Notes under the pieces: generated by a model
Database searches by the model: none
Seen by the model: the letters and a program-made list of their open reading frames with translations, nothing else
Told to the model about the DNA's origin: nothing
Source: Zygnema cylindricum
Taxonomy: Eukaryota > Streptophyta > Zygnematophyceae > Zygnematales > Zygnemataceae
Reading direction: 5' to 3'
NCBI GenBank assembly: GCA_037447655.1
Contig: JBBHKE010002292.1
Span: 66,767 to 130,766, forward strand
DNA: 64,000 bases
Program-made: the position numbers and the translations under genes
In this document: positions 51,848 through 63,845 of the stretch, one piece after another
Numbering within the stretch: the first letter of the stretch is position 1
Layout of the letters: each line of letters starts with the position of its first letter

Positions 51848-52857
51848 GGGAATTGCTAATCGCAAAGACGATTTCTGTTGCGCGCAGGTAGTTTTTAAAA
51901 ATTGTACATTTGAAGTACAGATTAGTACAAGCTACGTACACCTTTGAGTTCAAATTTGACAGTCTATCCGTCAAACAACTTTAAATGTCGAAATATTGTA
52001 ACGACGGTTAAAAAAGTGTCGCGCTTGAGAACGACGACCGTCATAAAATAAAACATTTCACACGGCCTGCCAAAGTTTACGGATAACAAAATTGCGGCGA
52101 CCATATGTAAATAAAATGGCTACGGCGCAGGTAGTTTCTCATTTAACGTGAGTTCCACTGTGTGAGAGCATATACTGACATTTAACCTAGCCGCAAAAAT
52201 GGAATGTAATCGCGAAGCGTTGCGTTGACCTTAGACACAAATCAAAGGAAGACGCCATATCGATAAATAAACTCGCACGAAACGAAATATACTTCGTACA
52301 AAGATAAAAATAAAAACGTAACGGAGTAGAAATATCGATGAAACTAAATGATAAAAACGCGCCTCGTCATTTAGGAATATTGTCTTTTAAGTGCGTACTT
52401 TATTCTATCTTTATGTGGGCATTTTAATTTTTTTTGTGCGCATTTATCATGCGCGGCAAAATCGTTGAAGTGAGAAAGTACACCTTGAATCTTTATTAGA
52501 TTTTATCGTCCTTAAATAGTGTAATTTATTATATTTAAGGTATCAATGTCAAAATTTTGGGGCGTCGATACAGAGTACATAAGGCTAATAACGATTCATG
52601 ATGTATTTTGCGCGCAACAATTTGATTTACATGTGACTTTCGTAGTTGTGTTACAATAAACCTTGGATGACTGTTTGAATTGTTGTTTTTTTAATGACGG
52701 TCGACGTTTGCATGCGCGACACTTTTTCGCCAGTTAAAGGATTGACCGTCGAGTATGAACTCAAATGTACTTAACTTGTACTAATTTGTACTTGAAATGT
52801 ACAACTTTTGACAACTATCTGCGCGCAGCAAAAATTGTATTGCGATTAACAATTCCC
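51848..52857. mobile_element. Foldback element, GGGAATTG family, copy 2
   Basis: It starts gggaattgctaatcgc and ends gcgattaacaattccc. A perfect 8 bp duplication tttatttt flanks it (51840-51847 and 52858-52865). The arms share the gacggtcgacgttcgcaagcgcgac-like segment with the element at 35121. No transposase frame is present. Confidence 0.85.
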
Positions 52858-52978
52858 TTTATTTTAAGTACAAATATCTTATGAGTCTTGTCCTTCTATT
52901 TGAAATTTTGAAATCTTAAACCGAACTTTTTTCTTTGTCGGCCGCAAATTGAAATACGTAATACGTACGTCCAAAAGC

Positions 52979-54094
52979 TAGTGTTGTGTATCGGTAAGGA
53001 TTTGCCGATAACCGATATGGACATTTTTTCGGGTACTCGATAATCGATATATTGGTACGATATATCGCCATCGGTGTTATCGCCGATAAATAACCGATAT
53101 TTATCGGTTATTATTGGCGATAACACCGATATCGATAACTATTGGCGATAATTGTACAGACCGTACAGATAAATATGGTGGCTGTAAATGGCGGCAGTCT
53201 GACAAATGTGTTCAGTCCATAGATGTCCCGTGTGCATATTACTCACGGTATAAACTAACGAATACTACGTACGGTACGCATCAAACGATGATGAGAAATA
53301 AATAAAATGCGTACCATACTATCTTCGCGTACAATATTTTTACAATTACGTACAGTGTCCGTCCTTGTTTGTACATTTTAGGGGTTTTTTACGGGATTTT
53401 TTAGGGTTTTCAAGGTACATTGTCGTACGTTCATTTATATTTTAGTACGGCTGCTGTAGATATTTCGTACTACCAGGTTTTTTAGGGTACACTTTCATAC
53501 AATTTTGTACATTTATGATGAATATTCGTACTTTTTTAAAAATTTATGGATTTTCTAAGATTTCGCTTTTCGTACGTTATTGTACATGGTTGTACTTCAA
53601 AATTTACACAAATTTTACGAAAAGTATGAAAAGACGAATACTACATAGTTTTCGTAAAAAAGTTAAAATCCGTACGAATTGGCCATCAACGGTTCAGTCT
53701 GCTATGTTCGTCAGTTCTTTTTCTTTTTTAAATAGTTTGATTCTCGAATTTTACAATGTATTCTAATTTTTTCGTTTCGGTAGTATAGTTTTAGAACTAT
53801 AAAGTATTATTTTATATTTGTCTACGTTTACGTGCTGCGCTGTCCGTAACAATTATCAGTTACATAGATACGGAACAGATTGTTATATGTGGCATGCCAT
53901 GCTATATAATGTAAATAATGTAAAACAGTATATTGTAAAGTACTATAGTATGCGTACTATATATTTTCTAAGTTATCGCCGATATGGAATTTGTCGGTCT
54001 CCGACCGATATATCGGGACCTCTCACAGTTCGATAACCAATAACTATCGGTATCGGTATTATCGCGATAAGTTTTTTACCGATACACATCACTA
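52979..54094. mobile_element. MITE family 3 related element (TAGTGTTGTGTATCGGTAA ends)
   Basis: The ends tagtgttgtgtatcggtaa and ttaccgatacacatcacta are inverted. The interior is rich in ccgatat and tatcgg. The left duplicate at about 48711-48722 shows the same place without the element, confirming an insertion. The 8 bp flanks match only roughly. Confidence 0.8.
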
Positions 54095-54502
54095 CAAAAA
54101 AATATTAATTGGCGTTCTTTGGGACTTCGGACGACTGGCATTAGTTCAAGAAAGTATTCCAGTCGACAAGCACATGAGAAATCACAAGTACCACACTAAA
54201 TCTAATCCAACTGTGATGGCTCTCGTCCTCTTTCTAGTGAATTTATAGTGCGGCCTGTACTTCTGCATTGTACTGTACAGTACAGTACTGTACTGTACAC
54301 CGTGTATCGCTATTACTGTAGTGTTAATGTTTTTTTCGCCACTTAAAACATCTTTTCTCCGTACACGTTTGTCGAGTTGTGTATCTGACGGTTGGAATTG
54401 AAAGGTAAGATTCTCAGCTTCAGATTGGCAGTCTCAAAATGAAAATCGGACAAGTGTGTACGGATAAAAAATGTTTAAAGTGACGAACAAAACTATTAAC
54501 CA

Positions 54503-54770
54503 TACTATGTACCTCCGGATCTAAAACTTTCGTCTTCTTCCCCACTACACGCCATTTCCTACTTCCCGCTACTATGTACCTCCGGATCTAAAACTTTCGT
54601 CTTCTTCCCCACTACACGCCATTTCCTACTTCCCGCTACTATGTACCTCCGGATCTAAAACTTTCGTCTTCTTCCCCACTACACGCCATTTCCTACTTCC
54701 CGCTACTATGTACCTCCGGATCTAAAACTTTCGTCTTCTTCCCCACTACACGCCATTTCCTACTTCCCGC
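54503..54770 (+). repeat. Four tandem copies of a 67 bp unit
   Basis: Units start at 54503, 54570, 54637 and 54704 with tactatgtacctccggatct and look identical. A fifth start at 54771 runs into the LINE coding part. Confidence 0.95.
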
Positions 54771-55464
54771 TACTATGTACCTCCGGATCCGGCCTGCGGC
54801 CGCTTCCAACCGCACGAACACCGGCAAAACCATAGCTCGACATGTGGGCGTGGCCGCACGCGACGCGGCTAGGAGGAAGGAGCGTGATTATGCCCATCGC
54901 GATGCTATGGATGGTTTCATTCCGATGGCGGTGGAGATATTTGGTTGTTTGGGTGTGGCTTTGGACGAGTTTCTCCGTGCTTGTGGTCGGCGTTCGTTTG
55001 AGCGGCGGGGACCTGGGAGCCCTTCAGTTTCAGTACTTACTTCTTTTTACCGTCAACGTTTATCAGTGGCCCTTCAGCGAGTGCAGGCTTCTATCCTCCT
55101 TGGATCGTCTATTGCGGCTATGGATCGTCGACGTGTCCCGGAACTCCCGCCTCGTGCTCCTCCGGGGTTCGGGGACTTACGTGGTTGCTTTGCATAGATT
55201 TTTAGTTATGTTAGGGTTTTGTTGTTAGGTGTTAGCTTTTTCTTTTGGTGTTTCGTTTGTTGTTTTTTGCTTTTTTGGGTGTTTTCCGTCTACTAGTTGT
55301 CATTTTGTGGTTTCGTTGCTTTTGCCTTGCTTATCGTTTTTGTTTTTTCCCCCAACATATAGTTTTTCAATTTTTGCCGTGCTACTTCTCTTTTGTTCCC
55401 CATGAACTTAGATGGTTTACCATCGCGCTTTTTAATAAAGTCAGCCCCCCTTTTTTTTTTTATA
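54771..55464 (+). mobile_element. 5'-truncated LINE fragment, plus strand
   Basis: The frame 54775-55197 encodes ARHVGVAARDAARRKERDYA, FIPMAVEIFGCLGVALDEFL and SVLTSFYRQRLSVALQRVQA, the same C-terminal region as 9640-10680. The 3' part ends atggtttaccatcgcgcttt, aataaa and a T-rich run. No reverse transcriptase core is present. Confidence 0.8.
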
Positions 55465-55996
55465 ATAGCGATACACGGTGTAGTTTTGGACTTTTCCAGC
55501 GACTTGTAGGCCAGTTACCGAATATACGAAACAGTATTATTTTATCCAGATTTACAATCCTCCGTAGAAGATTTGCGCGATACTGTGTTTGATTTCCAGC
55601 GTCTGTCAGCGAGGCAAAAATCTGCAAACCGCGAAGCACCCTCCAAGCTCCAGCTTTCTTGGTGTTCTTTCCATCCGGTCAGCTGGATAGTCACGTGGTT
55701 CACAATTTTGGACAGTTAGAATCTTTTTTGGAGATTGTGGAACACAGAATCGATATTTCGGTCCAATTGCCTTGGATATTATTACGTACTGTACTTGCAA
55801 AAAATACCAATACCGAATTGATTCTACCATAGCACTTGTTCTTTTTTCGAGGCACAGATGCCGTTCAGGATTTTCCGAGCATGTCGGCCAATAAGCGCCG
55901 GCGTGAATTTCTTTCTTACGCCGTTCGATTGCCCGGGAAGTCGCGCGATTTCACGACCGTTTCATTATGATGTACTTCAATTTTGCATCATAAGCA

Positions 55997-56206
55997 CCAC
56001 AGCGAATCGTTATTAGCGTCAAGATTTTTTTCGCCACTTAAAACATATTTTCTCCGTACACACTTGTCGGATTTTGGATCTGACGGTTGCGATTGAAATG
56101 TAAGATTCTCAGCTTCCGATTGGCCGTCTCAAAATGAAATCCAACAAGTGTGTACGGAGAAAAGATGTTTTAAGTGGCGAAAAAAACCTTGACGCTAGTA
56201 ACGATT
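55997..56206. mobile_element. MITE family 1 copy, insertion private to the right duplicate
   Basis: The arms ttcgccacttaaaacatatt and atgttttaagtggcgaaaaa are inverted. The left duplicate at about 49775 runs straight through the same place, and catcataag is found on both sides here. Confidence 0.8.
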
Positions 56207-56859
56207 TTACATCATAAGTAGGTGATGTTGCTGGCTGCAGGATATCCTGTACAATGTGCACTTGTTCAGAGACATAAAGTGGAAACAAATGGTAGAGTGA
56301 ACCTGGAAGGCTCTTCTGCACCTCCACACTATTTTAAGTTAACTCATTGAGGGAAGGACAGTTTACTGGAAAGTTTCACAGTGTTCTTTTACTTTTTCTT
56401 TTTTTTGAAGCCAATGTTATTTTAGGATAATCTCTTCATTTCCTCTGTTCTTTTACATGAGATTGCGTCATAAATGACTTAAGCATCTTTCGTTCTTTTA
56501 AAATATACGTTTTAACTCTTTTTGTTTCGTTTTCCAAATTGTCAGTCTTTTAAAAAAATTGGTCTTCCAAATTGAATTTGTGCTGACATTGTTTCCAAAC
56601 CAGCTTTTACAAATCATGTCAGTGTAATATTTAGTTTTTTAAGCTTCTCACCATTCTTCTCCTTTTTGTAACTCTGAGGACCAGTTGCTGGTTCTAATGG
56701 CTGTTCTTCTAAAGAGATTCTATTCATCTTTCATTTGACAGCTCTGTTGAGACTAACAAAGGAGGTGTCATCCATTCTTTGAGTGTTTTCAAGCGAGCTT
56801 TGTCTCGATTTTACACTTTTTAAGACAAGAATAATCCTTTTAAAGCAAGATTAACCTCA

Positions 56860-59800
56860 ATGGATGCCCTAATGAGTAAAAGTTTCAATATTACCAGCTC
56901 CTACCTTTCTGCAACAGCTCAATTTTCCGGCAAAACCGACAGCTCTAATGTTTGTTGTTTTAGGCAAAACATAACCAACCAATTAGTAGTTAAACTGACA
57001 GATAAACTATCACAAGGTTATGTGCGTCAAAGACAGCGGAGAAGTTATGGAGGCTGTATGGTTAGGATGGAGGGAGGAGAAGGAAGTGGCCAAGGAAAAG
57101 TTGTTACTGGAGGTGCTGGAACTTCTGGAGAAGATGTTGAAACAAATGTAAAAGTTTCTGAAATGTTGCGACTTTTGAATCGGCAGTTGATAGAGGCGAC
57201 AGCGAAAGAGGTGAGTCTTAAATTGCTTAAGATTCTTAAGAGTGGATTTTTGTTTATGTCCTTGTTTCTGTTATTCTATCATTCTTGATCAGCTAATTTT
57301 GTAGTTCAAATTTGTGAAAGCGATTGGAGACTTATTTGTGGTTTCCCCGCACTAAATGCGTACTGTATGGTTTTTTTTAGTATAACACACGTATAGCATA
57401 GGGAAATCTCATGTAGCGTTTCCGGTCGTTTTCAAACATTTGAGTTTGTTAGTACCCATATTTCTGTTATCATTCTTGTTAATATCTGTGGATTTTAAGC
57501 AAAGAGAACGTCCGTAGTAGATATAATGTGATTATTTCTTAAGTATTGCTGAGGCTTATGTCCTTTAGGCAATCGTTCAACTGCTGCAGCATGTGTTAGA
57601 AATTTATAAGGGAATTTTTGGTACATCGTAATTGGCGTTACTTGTACAGTAGTCATAATATTTGTGTAAATAATTGAACGATTTTGTAGAATATGCACAT
57701 TTTCCTGTATGGTGTTCGGTGATCACTAGCCAGTAAGCCAGTAATAGTGTATGTGTAATCACCTTTTTATGATTGCTGCTGGTTTTTTGTACTATTTACG
57801 CATATATATGCACACACATTTACACACTGAAGTATGTGTGTGTATGTCATTCATGGTCGTCTGCTGGTTCCTGGAGGATAAGTAAACCTAAGTGTATACT
57901 GTTTATTGTCAACTGGAGAGCGCAAATAAGAGTAGTGTAGCCAATACTGCGCAAACTTTGCTTGTTTTTGAACTCAGAATGGATAATCCCTTTTTTTTTT
58001 CTTTCAAGTTTTGAGTAGTTCTGCATTTCTTTCTTAGCTCATTTGACTTCTCTTTGTCTTTCCCTTTTAGTGATTATAGCCTGTGTTCGCTTCAGTCACC
58101 ATTTGGCCCTTTCTATGGTGCCACCTGTCAGTTTACAGGAAACTGAGGCATTTTTCCGGGCTTTTTTTTGAATTCTGACACAGGATTACACTGAAGCTGC
58201 AAAAGTTCGTGATTTGATGAAGTCTCTGGAAGAAAAGGATCCAGCATTGCAACTCCGAAAGCTGCTTTCTCAAGCTATTGCAGAGGAGCGATACGCTGTA
58301 AGTATTATTGATTCAAAAAGAAATGACAACTTCACTACACTGCCCATCTCTATGAGAGTTAATCGCATACGAGTGCATGTTTTTTTGAAAAAATCATAAG
58401 TTAGAGTTAAGGAAGTTGATTAAGTGGCAATAATGAGCCACGTGTTGAAACATAGTTTTGTGTAGGTAATTTTTAAAAAGTGCGAACGCTTACAATTTAT
58501 TAAGCTGAATGGTGATGGGCAGTGTAGTGAAACTGGTAATTTTTTAGGCTCTGGTGGCTCCTGCTTTACCTGCGATGAAGAGCGAGTTAATCCTCATTGT
58601 ATTGATACTTTTAAATTAATAAATAGTCCACACTATTGGTGGAGTGTAGCTGAAATCTGTATTTCCTTTTTGCCGTTTTCATATATTTCAATGTGTCAAT
58701 AGTTTCTATTTAGTAATTTCAATGGGACAGTCTAAGGTGTTTAATCTCTGAACATGTGTCGTAGATCATATTGGTTTTGAAGTACTTAATAATTTGGAAA
58801 CCGGAACTAAATAAAGATTGTAATAGAAATTGTATGTATAGTATTTTGTTCCTCAAGTGGCCTGTTGAGTGGGTCTTTTGGGAAGACAGGATGCAGCTCA
58901 ATATCGGGATAAGTTGAGGCAAATTGCTCCCCCAGAAGTCGAGGAACCAAAATCAGTTCCTAGATGTAATAGTAACACCGTGACAAAGGTAAAACTTTCT
59001 GATCCCGACTTTAATGCTTTGTTTAGCATTTTGAACTTACCTGGACGTTTTTAAACATAAGGTTGTATTAGGTCGTGTCTTTTCTGTCTGACTTTTTTCT
59101 TTTTTTTGCTGGTGTCCTGCAATTCTTATATTTGATGGCATGGTCAATATGCCTACAAAGGTCAGGATAATTCTTGAAGTTATGGTAATGATTAGATTCA
59201 GTCTTGCAAATAATTCTAGAATTGTTTATTGTTATGTCTCACTGTTTTTGGTATGTATCATCATGTTGCCAATATCATTAGGTCAAGAGAACAAGCATAT
59301 GTTTATGTAAAAGTTGGAATAAATCTTATGTTACTAATTTTCAGGGCATTTTTTGTGCTATATGGGTTTTAGGGCGTGAGAGTGATTGTTCGTAGCATTT
59401 ACGTTAGGGATCGGAGCACCCCTTCAAGACAACAATTTTTCTTCGCTTATCGAGTTAGAGTCTCCAATGAGGGCACTCGACCTGTCCAGCTTTTGAATCG
59501 CCATTGGGTGATTACCGACGCAAATGGTCGAGTAGAAGAAGTGAGGTGAGTGCCTCGTGAATTACTATTAGAGTAAAGAAATTATTCGAGTGGGTTTTTT
59601 TAGCTATTAATCTTGATTGATCTTGATCTTGATTGAGGTAAGAGAGAATTGAACGATTATTGACCGCTTGACGTATTAGTGTTATAAACAGAAAATCAGT
59701 GTAGTTAACGCTATTTGATGGTCAGAGGCCAAAAAGGACCAACACTGAATCAGCGTTTGGAACACTAATAATGGTGAAGTCAGCCTGTCACAACAGGTTT

Positions 59801-60947
59801 TTGGATCCTGATCATGGTGTTGAACCCTCTGGTTTGTATGTACACTAGTTATTTTATGTTTCCTTTTATTGGTGAATTTTTACTAAGATTTGTACGTTCT
59901 TGGTACAAAATTGTACAGAAATGTTCCAAGAAATACAATCTCAGTCAACAGCTGGAGGTTTCATAGTACAGACAGTTTAGTCAGATATATTATTCTTGTT
60001 GAGCTTTTCCCTTTTGTCTTTTTGGAAAGGATTGCAAAACGGTGTATTGTTAATGTTTTGACGTTCTCATTTACTAGTAGCCAACTTATAGGTTTTACTA
60101 CTGCCAGGTTAAGAAAAGTTCGAAATGGGGAAAAATCATTGAAAAATATCATTATCTTTATGAAATTTACATGAAATTGTTTGTGTTGATCGGGTTCAGA
60201 GGCCCAGGTGTGATTGGTGAACAACCTGTATTGCGACCTGGAGCCAGTTTTGAATACACATCAGCTTGCCCCTTACGAACACCTTCTGGAACTATGGTAT
60301 GTATTAACCACTTTTCTAATTTTGATTTCTTCAGTTCTGGTATTCAGTAATTGCTTTGCTGTTTTGTAGTTGTTCAGTTATGGTATACAATTAACTCTTG
60401 TTCATATATTATGTGTCCAGTTATGGTATACAGTAATCTATTTTCGATTTTTCCTTTGTTCAATTACAGTATTCAATAATGCCTTCTCTATTTTATTTAT
60501 TTTTCAGCTTTTAATGGTATTGAGTCTGATGCGATAAGCTGGACCAATCATCACTTTATTATCCTTTTTGTCGATACAGCCATCAATGTATCTTATTCGT
60601 GAGGGATTTCGCATTTTTTTATTTTTTTTTGTGTGTTTTTTTTCTAAACAGCATTAGTTGACTCTCCTTGAACAGCAGGTCACGCTGTTCACGTTGGTCC
60701 TGTAGTTTAGGTTCACGTATTCTTCTCCAGTTGCTCCCTCTCCCTCTCCCCTCCTCTTTCCCTCCCTCCCCCTCCCTCTCCCTCTCCCTCTCCCTCTCCC
60801 TCTGCATTCTTAACACAAAATTGTTGTTATTGTTTGCTGAAACAGGAGGGAGAGTATGAAATGATTTATTGTGACGATGTTGTTCCCGACCCATTCGAGG
60901 TAAAAGTTGGTCCTTTCGGTTTGAATGTGAATGATGATGCTTTGTAA
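56860..60947 (+). CDS. UVR-ApaG domain protein, probably plastid-targeted
   Basis: Exons are 56860-57210, 58184-58297, 58890-58988, 59373-59545, 60200-60296 and 60846-60947. The phases join into 311 codons plus TAA, with GT-AG at every intron. Residues 1-55 are rich in Ser, Thr and Asn with few acids, like a plastid transit peptide. Two UVR helical hairpins follow: [20 protein letters not shown] (from about 105) and [20 protein letters not shown] (from about 145). Residues 189-311 form an ApaG (DUF525) beta-sandwich with [15 protein letters not shown], the glycine motif GPGVIGEQP and TPSGTMEGEYEM, as in bacterial ApaG. UVR motifs mediate protein contacts in UvrB/UvrC and Clp adaptors; ApaG folds occur in bacteria and in the SKIP16 and FBXO3 F-box proteins. 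The biochemical role is unknown and I do not assign one. Start chosen as the first ATG of the open frame, conserved in the left duplicate. Confidence 0.9.
60725..60803 (+). repeat. (CTCCCT)n tract in the last intron of the UVR-ApaG gene
   Basis: A pyrimidine run of ctccct units ends about 43 bases before the exon 6 acceptor (aaacag). It may extend the polypyrimidine tract of that acceptor. Confidence 0.9.
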
Positions 60948-63070
60948 TTAGGGCCAAAGTATCAGGAATTTGTATTTTCCTTTTTTTTTCGAATTATTAA
61001 TAAGGAAATTTTCGACAAAAGGGGGTATTTTTCGAATCTCTTTTTTTCTTTGTTTGGGACATAAAAAGGAGAGGGTTTCCGACATAAGCGACTTTTTGAA
61101 GATCTGTATTTTTCTTTGTTTGGAACATAAAAAGGAAAGTTTTTTCAACACAAACGACTCTGATTCACCAATTTTGCTTTGCTTTAGTAAGAAAAAGGAA
61201 GGGTTTCAATATAATCTTATCTTTTTGAATACGGTTTTCTGTGACTGTCCATATTTATCGTAATTCATGTAATATATTTTCAGAGTATCGATAGCAGTTC
61301 GCATCCGTTCAGTATAAAGTGAAAACTGGTCACTTCTTCTAATATCAATTTTCAGGTTCCGTAGGTGGTCATTAGAGTCATCCGGTAATGATCTTTCATA
61401 CTGAAAGAAGCCGTATACCTCTCTTTTATAAGTTATCTTTTTAGAGTTGTCGAAGTTACTGGTTTTCAAATTGCGCTCAAGCCTCTATTTCTATTGGATA
61501 TGTGAAGAATCAACTTTTTTTGAGGAAAGATATGTTTTGATTTACCCGTTTTGTAATGGAGATAATATGTTTTGGCCCGTTAACTTTTTTGGTGAGTTAT
61601 TGCTTGTGACAGATATAATTTCCTCAACTTTTTATTATTACAACCTAGGTGTATGGTTGATGAATTTCTGTTACATTTTTCTATCAACCGGCATTATTTT
61701 ATTTTATTTTCCGGTCGGCGATTGTCATGAGGATAAGTGAATGACTCACTGTCCACAATGTGAAATAAATCAAATCATGCAAATTTAAGTGAATATTTTT
61801 TTTAACTCAATTGTATCACAACTGCCATTATTTTTGCTTACATTAATTATCACTAGCGCTAATAATTTGATTATTAGTTTTAATGATCCTTTTTTGTTGT
61901 ATATCATATCGCATTTTGGAAAATTATTGCGATAGTAAAACCAAACATCCATGTTATCAAAGGCATTTCAAATAGCATGTCATATTGAGTACAATATAGA
62001 TGTGTGTTGCGAAATCTGCTGACGGCCTGATATTTACATATCGATAGCTGTGAAGTGTTTCAAACGCTTGAAGAAAACGGGTTTGTACATTGTATCAATT
62101 TTTGGAGATATTTCGCATGGTATGATTTGTACATTCAAAATCCCCGAAGGACTTGCATATTGCAGATTGATATTATCTGCAGTATTGTATGACAGTGAAA
62201 CTTATGTTCTGTATCATACTTCAAAATCTTTTAAAATGTAATTCAATATATAACACAAGGTAGCACACAGGTCTAAAAGAGTGCAAATAAACATTAATTT
62301 GTCAAAATTGATAGCTTTGGAGGATCAGTAAAGAAATAGTAACAGAAATAGGCACAGTAATAATGGACTGATAGTAACACAAATTGTCAAAAATATCAAC
62401 AGGAAGTGTAAAATATTATTGTAATTGTGACACTGTAATAGCAATAGTTGCATTAGTAATTAAAGTAACAATTAAACTAATAATATGAGTTGTAACATGA
62501 GTAGATTCCACAATAGTAGCTACTACAATCCAAAGCTTAAGCCACCACTTTCCAGACATCTCAAAGCAAAACATGTCTTGAAATAGAATTGAGGTGAATG
62601 TTTCCATGAAGTCTAATTTCCCTCAGTCATCCCAGCATTGCAAAAGAAGGGTTAAAGAGGACGGAAAGAGAGAAGCTGTAACTACAGATTTACCTCAAAT
62701 TGATTACGAACAGACAAGAAATCGTTTCAAAACTAGTTCCTCCTACAAAAAGGCTATGACCTAAACCTCAAATGGTAGAAACTTCCTGCCAAAAATAATA
62801 TAAAAGTAGTATAGACACTCAAACTTTCTGAAAACAGGCCAAAAAGAAGGGTACTCATTAGCACAAAAACCTGTTATGACTGAGTTTGCTGTTTCGAATT
62901 TTCGAAAGCTACAATTTTTTGAGAAAAAGTGGAAGTAAAAAGTCGAGAGGATGGTTTTATGTGACTGAAATTGCAGAGCTTAATCATAAACGTACTTCAT
63001 AAAAATGCACTTATAAGAAGTACATAATACAAACACTTATAAAAGTACGTTTATAGAAAGGAAGACATTC
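60948..63070. other. Intergenic spacer between the UVR-ApaG and KAS genes
   Basis: No coding block was recognised. A three-copy repeat of about 70 bp (61020-61200, motif tttctttgtttggaacataaa) and low-complexity ATTAGTAATA-type sequence (62340-62480) are visible. The two genes converge here, so 3' ends of both are expected within it. Confidence 0.5.
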
Positions 63071-63845
63071 TTAGTCGGTGTATGAACCAAAAACACAACA
63101 CGAGTTGTGGCCTCCGAAACCAAATGAGTTGGAAATACCTGCGACAAACGACAAATGTTCGGAAAAAAAAATGAATAATAAAGACAACATACACAGATTA
63201 GTTATGTAAATTCCGTTAAAATAATATCAACTCATGGCGCTAGTTGCCTGAACATTGTGACCCACGTTTAATGATATTGAGAGAGGTTGAGGTTGAGGGA
63301 GAGGGAGGGAGGGAGCAAGAGCGGGGGACAGAGCGGGAGATACAAGGTGAGAGAGAGGGAGAGATGGAGAGAGACATTGTGTTCTCCACAATAATTATTA
63401 GTCAAACCTACGAGGACTTTCTCTCTCAACAGGCTGACAATGCATATCTAAACGGGACAGTAAACAACCGTATAGCTTGTTTTCTTATTCATTGTACCTC
63501 AAGGATCCTAAATTTAACAGAGTATACTGTATCAATAATATTACTGTTTTTTACCTTTGAGAATCCTATGTATAACATTGTATCGTATCAATGATATTAT
63601 CGTATCATATGTTATATAATACAAACTCTTTTCCACTCGTAGATACCGTTAATTAGTTTAAAATTGGGCTAAAGTTGTCAGAATACTACCGAAACAAACA
63701 AAGTTCCCATGATGGCTGTCATTTGTGAAATGTTTATTTTTCAACGAAATTAGGATTAAATGGTTTATGTGACTTTACCAACGTTGACTTGATGCTCCTT
63801 CTTCACATTAGGCACTGTATCGTAAATGACACTCTCCTCCTTTTC
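63071..63845 (-). CDS. KAS1: Beta-ketoacyl-ACP synthase I (KAS I), last two exons
   Basis: Exon 63845-63779 encodes EKEESVIYDTVPNVKKEHQV plus NV, and exon 63138-63071 encodes ISNSFGFGGHNSCCVF with a short tail and TAA. The join supplies a glycine (G|GT) in phase. Plant plastid KAS I ends in an almost identical block, DTVANKK...VNVAISNSFGFGGHNS. The SNSFGFGGHN loop belongs to the conserved thiolase-fold C-terminus near the active site. The enzyme condenses malonyl-ACP with acyl-ACP in plastid fatty-acid synthesis. The catalytic Cys and both His residues lie in exons beyond the right edge. Residue G replaces the usual A before ISNSF. KAS II or a mitochondrial KAS is possible but less likely. 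Confidence 0.8.
63285..63375 (+). repeat. GA-rich low-complexity tract in the KAS intron
   Basis: A gagagggagagggag-type purine run lies between the two KAS exons. Confidence 0.8.

Larger units (their letters stand above)
54298..55480. mobile_element. MITE family 1 copy split by a LINE insertion
   Basis: It starts caccgtgtatcgctatta and ends gcgatacacggtg with TA flanks. It aligns with 48905-49121 apart from the insertion at 54503-55464. Confidence 0.85.
52862..57110 (+). repeat. Segmental duplication, right copy
   Basis: It aligns with 48612-50701 and continues into the intact gene. Insertions present only here are MITE family 3 (52979-54094), a LINE fragment inside MITE family 1 (54503-55464) and a further MITE family 1 (55997-56206). 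Confidence 0.9.

Noticed and set aside
54503-54770. CRISPR-like regular repeats
   Set aside because: The 67 bp units are contiguous with no spacers, and the genome is eukaryotic.
54775-55197. A 140-codon plus-strand frame as a host gene
   Set aside because: It matches the LINE C-terminal frame at 9640-10680, lacks its own start context, and sits inside a MITE.
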